In this document: positions 34,247 to 42,405 of the stretch, piece after piece
Layout of the letters: the number at the start of each line of letters is the position of its first letter
Numbering within the stretch: the first letter of the stretch is position 1
The notes under the pieces: generated by a model
The model's input: the letters and a program-made list of their open reading frames with translations, nothing else
The model's database searches: none
What the model was told of the DNA's origin: nothing
Source: Flavobacterium ginsenosidimutans
GTDB taxonomy: Bacteria; Bacteroidota; Bacteroidia; Flavobacteriales; Flavobacteriaceae
NCBI RefSeq assembly: GCF_003254625.1
Contig: NZ_QJRJ01000077.1
Location: 62,001 to 126,000, forward strand
DNA: 64,000 nucleotides
Direction of reading: 5' to 3'
Position numbers and translations under genes: made by a program

Positions 34247-34996
34247 ATGAAAGTGAAAACAATTTTGGTGTCACAGCCTGAACCTAAAGTGGAGAATTCT
34301 CCTTACTTTGAGCTCCAACAAAAACACAAAATAAAAATTGATTTCAGACCATTTATTCATGTGGAAGGGGTTAGCGCAAAAGAGATTCGATTACAAAAAA
34401 TCGATCTTAATCATTACACTGCGATCATTTTAACAAGTAGAAATGCTGTAGATCATTTTTTTAGAGTTGCTGATGAAATGCGTTACAAAGTTCCAGAAGG
34501 ATTGAAGTATTTCTGTCAATCTGAGGCTGTTGCGTTTTACCTTCAAAAGTATGTTGTGTACAGAAAACGTAAAATTTACGTTGGAGCAAAAGATTTTGCA
34601 GATTTATCTCCGCTAATTAAGAAGTACAAAGACGAAAAGTTCTTACTTCCAGCATCTGACCAATTAAATGCAGATGCTCCTGTAACATTAAACAGTCTAA
34701 AAGTAGATTGGGCACAAGCTATTTTCTACAGAACTGTAATGAGTGATTTATCTGATTTAGCAGACGTTTATTACGACGTTCTTGCATTTTTCAGTCCAAC
34801 TGGAATCAAATCTTTGTTTAAGAATTTCCCAGATTTTAAACAAAATGACACCAGAATTGCCGTATTCGGAAGCACAACTCAAAAAGAGGCTTTAGATCAT
34901 GGTTTAAGAATTGACATTCTTGCTCCAACTCCTGAAACTCCTTCTATGACAATGGCTCTAGAAAAATACGTTGCCGAGGCAAACAAAGGAAAATAA
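34247..34996 (+). CDS. hemD: Uroporphyrinogen-III synthase
   Basis: A 249-residue enzyme closing hydroxymethylbilane to uroporphyrinogen III in haem synthesis. The start is set at MKVKTILVSQPEPKVENS, the standard N-terminus; upstream codons of the longer frame overlap the preceding gene. Two alpha/beta domains are seen, with IILTSRNAVDHFFR (about residue 60), LPASDQLNAD, FYRTVMS and FFSPTGIKSLFKNF. Close spacing to the DUF4271 gene indicates a shared transcript. Confidence 0.88.
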   Translation: MKVKTILVSQPEPKVENSPYFELQQKHKIKIDFRPFIHVEGVSAKEIRLQKIDLNHYTAIILTSRNAVDHFFRVADEMRYKVPEGLKYFCQSEAVAFYLQKYVVYRKRKIYVGAKDFADLSPLIKKYKDEKFLLPASDQLNADAPVTLNSLKVDWAQAIFYRTVMSDLSDLADVYYDVLAFFSPTGIKSLFKNFPDFKQNDTRIAVFGSTTQKEALDHGLRIDILAPTPETPSMTMALEKYVAEANKGK

Positions 34997-35020
34997 ACCT
35001 GACCAAGAAAAAATATTTAG

Positions 35021-35058
35021 AATCCAAATTCCAACTTAACCACTGGAATTTGGATTTT
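35021..35058 (+). terminator. Terminator of hemD
   Basis: AATCCAAATTCCA / TGGAATTTGGATT stem with a T run. Same word family as the stems at 42347 and 60276. Confidence 0.75.
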
Positions 35059-35096
35059 TTGTTTTTATTAATCTTCATCATCGTTGGCTTCCAGTG

Positions 35097-35117
35097 TTGA
35101 AACCACGGGCTATATTC
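35097..35117. repeat. Solitary half of the CCCGTGGTT-type nested repeat
   Basis: TTGAAACCACGGGCTATATT matches one arm tail of the full element at 49476-49568. Confidence 0.55.
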
Positions 35118-35231
35118 AAAATACTCAAATTTGGAATTTAATTTTTGGGATTTTCTTTTGTACAGCATTTTAACTACATTTGGTTTCTATTCTAAACCCA
35201 AATCACTAAAAAAAGTTTCAAATTGTAAGTT

Positions 35232-35702
35232 ATGAAAATCAACTCCCTTTTAATTGAAATTGACGGAATCGACAAGGAAATCCTTCGTTACTTAATGGAT
35301 GATGCCCGAAAACCGATTTTGCAAATCGCTAATAAAATTGGCATTTCTGGAGCCGCAATTCACCAGAGATTAAAAAAACTCGAACAATCGGGAGTTATTT
35401 CCGGGTCTAAATTTACTGTTAATCCAAAAGTTTTAGGTTATAATACAATGGCTTTTGTTGGAGTTTATTTAGACAAAGCTTCAAGAAATTCAGAAGCTGT
35501 AAAAGATTTGAAGAAAATCCCAGAAGTTTTAGAATGTCATTATACTACGGGAAACTGGTCGGTTTTAATTAAAATTATCTGTCGTGACAACGAACATTTG
35601 ATGCAGCTTCTTAACACAAAAATCCAAGCTATTGAAGGAGTTTCAAGAACCGAAACTTTTATTTCTCTTGATCAGCAGATTGATAGGCAGATTCAACTTT
35701 AA
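35232..35702 (+). CDS. Lrp/AsnC-family transcriptional regulator
   Basis: A 156-residue regulator with an N-terminal winged HTH (DGIDKEILRYLMDDARKPIL, then SGAAIHQRLKKLEQSG) and a C-terminal RAM ligand-binding domain (NTMAFVGVYLDKA, CHYTTGNWSVLIKI). It has the full length of the family and probably forms octamers that respond to an amino acid. There is no adjacent target gene, so a global role or distant targets are likely. Confidence 0.9.
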   Translation: MKINSLLIEIDGIDKEILRYLMDDARKPILQIANKIGISGAAIHQRLKKLEQSGVISGSKFTVNPKVLGYNTMAFVGVYLDKASRNSEAVKDLKKIPEVLECHYTTGNWSVLIKIICRDNEHLMQLLNTKIQAIEGVSRTETFISLDQQIDRQIQL

Positions 35703-35746
35703 TTAGAAAATGTGTCAATTTTACAATTAGATAATTCTACTCTAGC

Positions 35747-35813
35747 TGTCACCTTGAGCGAAGTCGAAGGGCTTAATTACCTATTAGGGCTTCGACTTCG
35801 CTCAGCCAGACAA
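35747..35813. repeat. Nested inverted repeat, CTTCGACTTCGCTCAG family
   Basis: Arms GTCACCTTGAGCGAAGTCGA and TCGACTTCGCTCAGCCAGAC face each other across a short loop. Same family as 42225-42330 and the half copy at 50795-50820. Confidence 0.7.
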
Positions 35814-35827
35814 ACTTGATAAAACAC

Positions 35828-35861
35828 AAAACCCGACAGGTTTTAAAAACCTGTCGGGTTT
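35828..35861. terminator. Bidirectional terminator
   Basis: AAACCCGACAGGTTT / AAACCTGTCGGGTTT stem between the convergent Lrp and zinc-peptidase genes. Confidence 0.75.
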
Positions 35862-35902
35862 GCTATAAATTATCTAATTGACTAATTATCTCAATTCACG
35901 AA

Positions 35903-36589
35903 TTAATTCCTTCTGCTTCCAGAATATATCGAGATATAGTATAACAACGTTGCAATCGAACCAATAGCAGCTACTACATAAGTTCTTGCTGCCCATTTTA
36001 GAGCATCTTTTGCTCCTGCTTGTTCTTCTTGCGTTAGCATATGTTTGTTTTCTAACCAAGCCAAAGCACGGTTACTTGCATCATATTCGACTGGAAGTGT
36101 AATAATCGAGAACAAAGTTGTTGCCGCAAAAATGATGATTCCTACTAACAACAATCCAGGAAAAACTTTAATCATAAGAATTCCTGCAATCAAAATCCAT
36201 TGTACAAAATTTGAAGCTACACTTACAATCGGGACTAATTTAGAACGCATCGTAAGCCATTCATAACCAATTGCATGCTGAACTGCGTGACCGCATTCGT
36301 GCGCTGCAACTGCCGCCGCTGCCGCATTGCGATGGTTATAAACTGCCTCACTTAAATTTACTGTTTTATCTGAAGGATTATAATGATCTGTTAACTGACC
36401 TGGCACTGAAATAACACGAACATCTGTAATTCCGTTATCAGAAAGCATTTTTTCAGCTATTTCACGACCGCTCATTCCGTTTCTCAATTGTAATTTCGAA
36501 TATAACTCAAACTTACTCTTCAGCTGAGAGCTTACCAGCCAGCTGAACAACATTATAGCTCCAGCAATAATTAAATATCCTGATCCCAT
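35903..36589 (-). CDS. Membrane zinc metallopeptidase (YugP-like)
   Basis: A 228-residue membrane protein: N-terminal membrane segment (about 4-20), zinc motif His97-Glu98-x-x-His101 in AAHECGHAVQHA, two central membrane segments (about 120-165) and a C-terminal one. The arrangement matches the YugP/DUF-type zinc metallopeptidase family related to M48. The residue run MSGREIAEKMLSDNGI is also typical. Active site would face the cytoplasm or membrane interface; substrate unknown. Confidence 0.88.
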   Translation of the reverse strand: MGSGYLIIAGAIMLFSWLVSSQLKSKFELYSKLQLRNGMSGREIAEKMLSDNGITDVRVISVPGQLTDHYNPSDKTVNLSEAVYNHRNAAAAAVAAHECGHAVQHAIGYEWLTMRSKLVPIVSVASNFVQWILIAGILMIKVFPGLLLVGIIIFAATTLFSIITLPVEYDASNRALAWLENKHMLTQEEQAGAKDALKWAARTYVVAAIGSIATLLYYISIYSGSRRN

Positions 36590-36691
36590 TTTTTTCTGTT
36601 TTTAGATTGATTTTTAAATTTACAAAACAAACATCAAATTATGAACCATTTTAACAAAATGCCATTTTGACATTTTTAAACCATTTTTGAC

Positions 36692-37321
36692 TTAATTCAA
36701 CATATTATTCTTCAATAAAAAAGCAATCAATTCTGCTACATTCTTCATCTTATATTTTTGAAGAATATTTCGTCGGTGTGTTTGAACGGTTAAAAAACTC
36801 AGAAACAAATCATCGGCAATTTCTTGAGTTGATTTTCCTTGCGAAAGCAATAATGCAATATCGCGTTCTCTTCGGCTCAATCCTGGAATTTTTTCTAAAT
36901 CTTCAGACAATGGCTGACTAATTATTGTTTTTACTTCTTCGCTAAAAACAATTTCGCCATCAATAGCTTTATAAATACATTCTTTAAATTCATCAAAAGA
37001 GGCATTTTTAAGAATATAGCCGTTTCCGCCGTTCTGAATAAACTGCATTACCAAACTTCTTTCAGATTGGCTGCTCATACCGATAATTACAATTTTAGGA
37101 TACTTTTGCTTAATTGTTTTACACAAATCAACTCCATTTATTACGGGCAGAAAAATATCCATTAAAATCAGATCTACTTTATTGTCTTCGATATAATCTA
37201 AAAGTGCAATTCCTGATTCGAATTTTTCTACAATTTCTATATTATCTAACTCTGATAACAAACCTGCAATTCCCGAAATCACAATCGGATGATCGTCTAC
37301 TATTACTGTTTTATATTTCAT
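36692..37321 (-). CDS. NarL/FixJ-type response regulator
   Basis: A 209-residue regulator starting MKYKTVIVDDHPIV; a start two codons earlier exists. Receiver domain with Asp9-Asp10 and phosphoacceptor Asp55 (LILMDIFLP), then a LuxR-type HTH (LSRRERDIALLLSQGKS, EIADDLFLSFLTVQTHRRNI). Its start overlaps the end of the upstream kinase gene, so the two are coupled. The likely target is the divergent lipoprotein gene at 39491, which carries a NarL-style inverted repeat upstream (inference). Confidence 0.9.
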   Translation of the reverse strand: MKYKTVIVDDHPIVISGIAGLLSELDNIEIVEKFESGIALLDYIEDNKVDLILMDIFLPVINGVDLCKTIKQKYPKIVIIGMSSQSERSLVMQFIQNGGNGYILKNASFDEFKECIYKAIDGEIVFSEEVKTIISQPLSEDLEKIPGLSRRERDIALLLSQGKSTQEIADDLFLSFLTVQTHRRNILQKYKMKNVAELIAFLLKNNMLN

Positions 37322-39323
37322 AATCATGATTTGGATTGTATTTTAATTCAATATAAGTCGAAGTTCCTTTACCCGAAATAGAATCGATTTCTAATTTTCC
37401 ATTTAAAAAAGCAACACGGTTTTTAATATTTCGAAGTCCCATTCCATCTCTTTTTTCCGCATATTCAACATTAAAACCAATTCCATTATCTTCAACCGTA
37501 ATAAAAAATACATCTTTATTTTGCGAACAAGAAACTAGAATTTGAGAGGCTTTGGCATATTTTAATGCATTATTCAAAAGCTCCTGAATGATTCTGAAAA
37601 TCATAATTTTAAAATGCTGTGGCAAAGTTGTTTTTTTAATCAAATACTGAAATTCGATTGTGGTTTCGACAGTTGAATGTGAAGCGCATAAATCTCGAAG
37701 AGCATGTTCGAGTCCTAATTTCATCAAACTTTCAGGCATTAAATTCTGAGAAATATTGCGAAGCTCTTTTATCGAATCATTGAGCATTCCGTTTATATTT
37801 GGAGCGTTTTCATTGTTTTCTCGATCCGCAAGATTCAAATGAATTTTTAGCCCAGAAAGCATACTTCCCAGTCCGTCATGCAAATCTCTTGCTATTCTTT
37901 TTCTCTCGATTTCTTCACCTTCAATCAAAGCGTTGGAAACAGATAATTTCTGCTGATTTTCTAATGCTTCAAGTTCTTGTTTATGATTGACTTCTTTTTG
38001 AAAACTTATTTTTTTCTGATAATTATTCCAGCTCCACAAAAACAATACAATCAGAAACAATACAAATGAAAGCACCGCAAAAAGCATCATATTCAAGCGA
38101 TTATTATTGACCTGCAAAACTGCTTTTTCATTCTCAGATTGCAGCAGGCCAATTTTCTTTTCACTTTCTGCTTTCTTATATTTTGCTTCAAGTTCAATAA
38201 TTTCACTTTTCAGTTTCGCATCGTTAAGACTGTCGTTTATTACATTGTATTTGTTCGAATAATAATAAGCCTTCGGATATTCTTTTGTCGCATTATAAAC
38301 TTTAGATAACTCTTTGTAATAATTCTTTTTATCTACTATAAAAGGCGTTTTTTCGATTAGGTATTCTAAATTGCTTTTCGCTTTATCGTAATTTTTCAGT
38401 TTAAAAAGCACGACATATTCGGCAAACTTCAATCTGTTTACTGCCACAGCATTCTGATGGCTTTCTGCCGATTTAATCCCTTTTTCAAAACTTACTAACG
38501 CTTCGTCGTGTTTATTCTGTTTAGAATAGTAAAGCCCTTCCGAATAAAAATAAGAATCATTTAGATTTGATTCTGGATACTTTTCTAAAATTGCATAAGC
38601 TTTGTCTAGAATTTCTTTGGCGTCATAAAAATGTTTTAACTCAACTAAATTCTCTGCGTTTATAATATAAGTCTCCATCTTAGATTCTGCTAAGGTTGGA
38701 GATTTTTTAGTGGTGTTTTCAATGTATTTTTGTGCTTGATCCAGATATTCTGCCGCTTTTTCGCGTTCATCATTATTCATAAAAATAATGGCAACAGCTT
38801 TGTTTAATGCACTAATTAATTCATAATCGCCACTTTTTTTAGCAATAGGAATAGCTTCATTTACCAGCAATTTCATATAAGCGTTTTCGTTATTCTTACG
38901 CTGTTGCATTATACCGTAATTCTGAAGTATCACGGCACGAAGTTTATAAGCTTCTTTATTTCGATATTTTTTAAGTTTAGTATTTGCTTCGAGCAAAGCT
39001 TTTTCAAAACCTTCCAAATCTCCTTTTTCTATAAAACTGTACGAATTATAAAAAACAGAAGCATCTCTTAAAAAAGGAAATTTAGTTTTTAGCCGATTTG
39101 CTTGTTCCAAATATTCTTTAGACTTTTTTGCATCCTGAACCATTAAAAACAATTTGGATAATCTAAAACTGTTCAAACTTTTAATACTGTCCGATTTTTC
39201 AGTTTTTGTGACTTTTACAATACTGTCAATATAAACCGTATCGTCATCTAATGAAAGGATTACTTGTGAATGGGAAATTGCAGAAAAAAATAAAAAAATA
39301 AAAAAGGCGTAGAGTTTCTTCAT
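37311..39323 (-). CDS. TPR-containing sensor histidine kinase (HisKA_3 type)
   Basis: A 670-residue kinase with a signal peptide (1-19), a long periplasmic region of TPR-like helices (about 40-400), one membrane segment (413-432), a coiled linker and the HisKA_3 H-box RKRIARDLHDGLGSML with phosphoacceptor His482. An HATPase_c domain follows (ELLNNALKYAKA, DNGIGF, DGMGLRNIKNR). This is the common Bacteroidota TPR-kinase layout. It is partner of the overlapping NarL-type regulator gene. The signal sensed by the TPR part is unknown. Confidence 0.9.
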   Translation of the reverse strand: MKKLYAFFIFLFFSAISHSQVILSLDDDTVYIDSIVKVTKTEKSDSIKSLNSFRLSKLFLMVQDAKKSKEYLEQANRLKTKFPFLRDASVFYNSYSFIEKGDLEGFEKALLEANTKLKKYRNKEAYKLRAVILQNYGIMQQRKNNENAYMKLLVNEAIPIAKKSGDYELISALNKAVAIIFMNNDEREKAAEYLDQAQKYIENTTKKSPTLAESKMETYIINAENLVELKHFYDAKEILDKAYAILEKYPESNLNDSYFYSEGLYYSKQNKHDEALVSFEKGIKSAESHQNAVAVNRLKFAEYVVLFKLKNYDKAKSNLEYLIEKTPFIVDKKNYYKELSKVYNATKEYPKAYYYSNKYNVINDSLNDAKLKSEIIELEAKYKKAESEKKIGLLQSENEKAVLQVNNNRLNMMLFAVLSFVLFLIVLFLWSWNNYQKKISFQKEVNHKQELEALENQQKLSVSNALIEGEEIERKRIARDLHDGLGSMLSGLKIHLNLADRENNENAPNINGMLNDSIKELRNISQNLMPESLMKLGLEHALRDLCASHSTVETTIEFQYLIKKTTLPQHFKIMIFRIIQELLNNALKYAKASQILVSCSQNKDVFFITVEDNGIGFNVEYAEKRDGMGLRNIKNRVAFLNGKLEIDSISGKGTSTYIELKYNPNHDYEI

Positions 39324-39385
39324 AAATGTGGCATTTACTCAAAGTTATTAAAGCTTAATGACTTTCAAAAAGAAATATGGCGCTT

Positions 39386-39457
39386 TTACCTGATATCAGG
39401 TAATAAAAAATACATTTTATCAGGTATTGCCGTCCCGTAAGTAAGGGTCTAATTTTG
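39386..39457 (+). promoter_or_regulatory. NarL-type operator and promoter of the 132-residue lipoprotein gene
   Basis: A perfect 18-bp palindrome TTACCTGATATCAGGTAA (39386-39403) contains TACCTGA-TA-TCAGGTA, the 7-2-7 arrangement used by NarL. A third half-site TCAGGTA is at 39420-39426. It is followed by TTG (39447? no closer match needed) region: TTG at 39427-39429, 20 bp spacer and TAATTTTG (39450-39457), a consensus promoter. Sites at about -70 and -41 suit an activator. Confidence 0.65.
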
Positions 39458-39490
39458 TTGTAAATCTTACTATTAATTAAATAATATACT

Positions 39491-39889
39491 ATGAAATCAA
39501 TTTTGAAAACTTTAGCAATTGTTTTGACTCTTGCTTTTACTGCAGTTTCTTGCAGCAGCGACAATGATGATAATGGAGGAGCGTCTTCAAGAGATATAAA
39601 GTATGAAGTTTCTGGAAATTACGCTGGTACTCTTAGCGCTACTTATATTGAATCTGGTAATGGAGGACAAAACGTAGATATTACTTCATTGCCTTGGAGC
39701 AAAGAATTTACTGCTTCTGCAGATACTTATGGAGCTGGAATAACAGTAAGTGGATATGGCGGAACTCAAGGCCAAACTTTAACTGTCAAAATTATTGTTG
39801 GCGGAAAAGTAGAAAAAGAAACTACTGCAACAGCAACTAATGATGGAATTATCGTAGCCGCTCCAGGCTCTTTTGTCTTCGGACAATAA
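39491..39889 (+). CDS. Small lipoprotein, possibly MmpS-like beta-sandwich
   Basis: A 132-residue lipoprotein with lipobox FTAVSC (Cys21) followed by SSDNDDNGG, a linker type seen on surface lipoproteins. The remainder is all-beta: DIKYEVSGNYAG, ITSLPWSKEFTA, LTVKIIVGGKVEKE. The order YEVSG / LPW / I-V-GKV is reminiscent of the MmpS fold; I am not sure of this. It is transcribed away from the NarL-type two-component operon, and a palindromic operator sits in the shared 167-bp gap, so it is probably that system's output. Confidence 0.75.
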   Translation: MKSILKTLAIVLTLAFTAVSCSSDNDDNGGASSRDIKYEVSGNYAGTLSATYIESGNGGQNVDITSLPWSKEFTASADTYGAGITVSGYGGTQGQTLTVKIIVGGKVEKETTATATNDGIIVAAPGSFVFGQ

Positions 39890-39931
39890 TTTATAAAAAT
39901 TTAGAATTTAAATTTTTTTGTTTTTGGTAAA

Positions 39932-39962
39932 AGAAAAGCTTCGTGTTTACGAAGCTTTTCTT
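39932..39962. terminator. Bidirectional terminator
   Basis: AAAAGCTTCGT / ACGAAGCTTTT stem with flanking A and T runs between convergent genes. Confidence 0.8.
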
Positions 39963-39966
39963 TAAT

Positions 39967-40563
39967 TTATGACTCTAATTGATGATTGACTTCTTCAAAC
40001 TTTTCAATAAGACCATTTATTTTATCCTGCTGTTTTTTAATTTGTTTTGGACGAATGTAAAACCAATTGAACATCATCCAAAGTAAAGTTATTCCATAAG
40101 TTAAACTTGCTCCTAAAACGCTCATTCTGCTTGCGTATTCATACATGTATAAACAAATTCCAATTGTTAAAAATACAAAGTAAAAACTCATCATTTTGGT
40201 TTGCATAAATTGCTGTTTCTTTTTTATAAAAATCAACTTTTGAAGATATTCTTGATTCGTTGCTGTTGCATCGATATTTTTATAACTGCGTAATAGTTTA
40301 TTGTACACAAATAAATAAATCACCATAGCAAGAATCGTTAAAACAATTCCGATTTTTGTCGAAATAAATTGCGGCTGATAGTAAATCCAAATAAAAACTA
40401 TAAACGCACTAGTTAAACAAAGCAGAATATTACTAATCCATAAACTGCGTAAAGCTGCTTTTTTAAATTTCCCAACTCTCGCCAGTAAATCCTGAATATC
40501 GGGCTGACTTACGGATTGTTTTTTCCATAAATCTTTAAAATCTATATTATTATCGTTGTTCAT
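39967..40563 (-). CDS. Four-TM membrane protein, candidate anti-sigma partner
   Basis: A 198-residue protein with an N-terminal soluble stretch (NIDFKDLWKKQSVSQPDI), four membrane segments (about 42-62, 70-88, 122-140 and 148-168) and a C-terminal coiled coil. Its start overlaps the end of the ECF sigma gene by 14 bases, the usual place of an anti-sigma factor. I see no ZAS zinc motif, so anti-sigma function is inferred from position alone. Confidence 0.65.
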   Translation of the reverse strand: MNNDNNIDFKDLWKKQSVSQPDIQDLLARVGKFKKAALRSLWISNILLCLTSAFIVFIWIYYQPQFISTKIGIVLTILAMVIYLFVYNKLLRSYKNIDATATNQEYLQKLIFIKKKQQFMQTKMMSFYFVFLTIGICLYMYEYASRMSVLGASLTYGITLLWMMFNWFYIRPKQIKKQQDKINGLIEKFEEVNHQLES

Positions 40564-41023
40564 TTTCTTTAAATTTTTGAGTCAGTTTTTCTTTTATTCT
40601 GTGAATTTTCACTCTAACATTGGCTTCAGAAAGTCCGACGATCTTAGCAATTTCATTTTGTTTGATGTCTTCCAATTCTAATGAAATAATGATACGATCT
40701 GTTTCTGGAAGCTCTGCAATACATTTGTATAAAAACTGAATTTGAGGTTCTAATGATGTTTGTTTTTCTTCTGAAAGATGTACCGGAAGTTCTGATTTAG
40801 GGAAACGTTTTTGTTTTTCAATTTGTCTCAAACAATTATTAGAAGCAATTCTAAAAATCCAAGTCCCAATTGCAGACTCGTTTCTAAAAGTTTCCAACTT
40901 CTGCCAGACAATTATAAAAGTTTCCTGAGCCAAATCCTGAGCGGCGTCGTAATCGTTTACGAAACCCATGCAAAGCCTGAAAATTCGATCCCAATACGTC
41001 TTGTAAATTTGTTCAAATTCCAT
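40550..41023 (-). CDS. ECF-family RNA polymerase sigma factor
   Basis: A 157-residue sigma-70 protein starting MEFEQIYKTYWDRIFRL; the longer frame would overlap the upstream hydrolase gene. Region 2 is clear (NDYDAAQDLAQETFIIVWQKL, GTWIFRIASNNCLRQI) and region 4 shows the HTH EIAKIVGLSEANVRVKIHRIKEKL. There is no extra C-terminal domain. It lies in a three-gene unit after an alpha/beta hydrolase gene (five bases away) and before a membrane protein gene. Confidence 0.9.
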   Translation of the reverse strand: MEFEQIYKTYWDRIFRLCMGFVNDYDAAQDLAQETFIIVWQKLETFRNESAIGTWIFRIASNNCLRQIEKQKRFPKSELPVHLSEEKQTSLEPQIQFLYKCIAELPETDRIIISLELEDIKQNEIAKIVGLSEANVRVKIHRIKEKLTQKFKENEQR

Positions 41024-41028
41024 TTTTA

Positions 41029-41874
41029 CTATTTTAAAAAAATACTTAATTGTTCTAAATACCAAGCTGTATCATCATACATAATAAAATGCAAACCATT
41101 TGTAGCATATTGAAAATTAGCAGTTTTTAAATTTTTATACTGATCTTCGATAGTCGGTTTTAAATTTATAAAATAAGATTCTAATAAAATTAAAGCTGGA
41201 CATTTTATCTGTGCGATTCTGTTTCTTAAATCGACATTATAGAAATCGCAAAACATCTGTCCAAAAGTTGCTCTGTCTGATTTCACACTCCAATCTACAA
41301 CCATTTCCAATTTTGATTTATCTTCTAAAAGTCTTGGCATCGTTTGTTTTTGCATTTCGTAAAACTGAGTTTCATTCATTGCGGTCATTTGAGCAACCAT
41401 TGGCGAACAATCATTATTTTCTTTTGATTTAAAAGCAGGATCAGTCATCGCCGCCAGACAAGGAAGCGCATCCACAATTACAATTTTCCCAATCAAATCT
41501 GGGTAATCTGCAGCGATGGCAAGTGCTAGTCCGCCGCCCATACTGTGACCTATTATGATTGGTTTTTCAATTTTATTTTCTTTGATATAATTGGCAATTC
41601 CTGTTTTCCAATTTTCAAATGAAGCATTCGGTTGTGGTTTGCTTCCCGCAAAACCTGCCATTGTAAGTGTATAACAGGTAAATTTATTTTCGAATGTAGC
41701 TCTGGTTTCATTCCAAACATCTCCAGAAGATGCAAAACCCGGAATAAATATAATAGATTGATCTCCATTTCCAGTTTTTAAAACTTCAAACGGAAATTGT
41801 TTTGTTTGTCCGAAAACATTTAAACATAATGCTGAGAATAAGAATGCGATAATTAAGATGATATACTTTTTCAT
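41029..41874 (-). CDS. Secreted alpha/beta hydrolase
   Basis: A 281-residue hydrolase with a signal peptide (MKKYIILIIAFLFSALCLNV, cleavage near residue 22). The oxyanion-side segment is IIFIPGFASSGDVW, the nucleophile elbow GHSMGGG gives the catalytic Ser, and the C-terminal NGLHFIMYDD gives the His. The acid is probably the Asp of VVDWSVKSD or ALILLESYF region. It is the first gene of the unit with the sigma factor. Substrate unknown. Confidence 0.85.
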   Translation of the reverse strand: MKKYIILIIAFLFSALCLNVFGQTKQFPFEVLKTGNGDQSIIFIPGFASSGDVWNETRATFENKFTCYTLTMAGFAGSKPQPNASFENWKTGIANYIKENKIEKPIIIGHSMGGGLALAIAADYPDLIGKIVIVDALPCLAAMTDPAFKSKENNDCSPMVAQMTAMNETQFYEMQKQTMPRLLEDKSKLEMVVDWSVKSDRATFGQMFCDFYNVDLRNRIAQIKCPALILLESYFINLKPTIEDQYKNLKTANFQYATNGLHFIMYDDTAWYLEQLSIFLK

Positions 41875-42009
41875 TTTTAATAGTTTTAAGTTGTTAAAAT
41901 TCTAATAGCAATAAATTGTTAATTAAATCGGATCCATGCTTTTGATACGGCAACTATTAAAATGTTACAAAAGTTTTTAAAATTTTAATTATTAAATTTC
42001 AAATTCCAA

Positions 42010-42110
42010 TATTGGTGCGGGTTTTTAACCGCAAAGGACGCAAAGGTTTACGCAAAGAACGCGAGTTTTTTTGCTCGCAAAGACGCGAAGTCGCGAAGTT
42101 TTTTTCCCAA
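42010..42110. repeat. GCAAAG-type degenerate repeat
   Basis: Repeated words such as CGCAAAGG, CGCAAAGA and CGCGAAG occur several times, including a small hairpin GCGAG / CTCGC. No ORF. Confidence 0.4.
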
Positions 42111-42112
42111 TC

Positions 42113-42214
42113 TTGTCATCCTGAGGAACGAAGGATCACACAAGATACTCCGTAAACTGAATCGCCAATCTTTGTCGAGTTTCGCGTGCGATCCTTCGTT
42201 CCTCAGGATGACAA
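42113..42214. repeat. Nested inverted repeat, ATCCT-AGGAT arms (unit A)
   Basis: Arm TTGTCATCCTGAGGAACGAA and its reverse complement flank a core with CTCCG and AATCGCCAATCTTTG (42160-42174). Each arm also folds on itself (ATCCT / AGGAT). It lies in the 531-bp gap before leuS. Confidence 0.75.
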
Positions 42215-42224
42215 ACTCTACGCA

Positions 42225-42330
42225 TTGTCAGTCTGAGCGAAGTCGAAGACCACGCAAGAAGCTCCGCAATCAAAATCGCCAATCTTTGGAGAGTTACTTA
42301 CGTGGTCTTCGACTTCGCTCAGACTGACAA
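42225..42330. repeat. Nested inverted repeat, CTTCGACTTCGCTCAG arms (unit B)
   Basis: Arm TTGTCAGTCTGAGCGAAGTC and its reverse complement flank a core containing the same AATCGCCAATCTTTG (42274-42288) as unit A, although the arms differ. It sits ten bases from unit A. Confidence 0.75.
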
Positions 42331-42346
42331 AACAAGACGAAAAAAA

Positions 42347-42385
42347 AATCCCAAACCCCAATCGTAAAATTGGAATTTGGAATTT
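42347..42385 (-). terminator. Terminator of leuS
   Basis: AAATCCCAAACCCCAAT / ATTGGAATTTGGAATTT imperfect stem followed on the minus strand by a long T run. Confidence 0.65.
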
Positions 42386-42405
42386 TTATATTGGAATTTA
42401 TTTGG

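Noticed and set aside
34944..35168. 74-residue minus-strand frame
   Set aside because: It consists of the hemD terminator stem and a repeat half copy; no coding character.
39355..39564. 69-residue minus-strand frame
   Set aside because: It covers the operator/promoter region and the antisense of the lipoprotein signal peptide.
42000..42400. tRNA or structured RNA gene in the repeat-rich gap
   Set aside because: The folds are explained by inverted repeats present elsewhere; no T-loop, anticodon arm or CCA-type acceptor was found.
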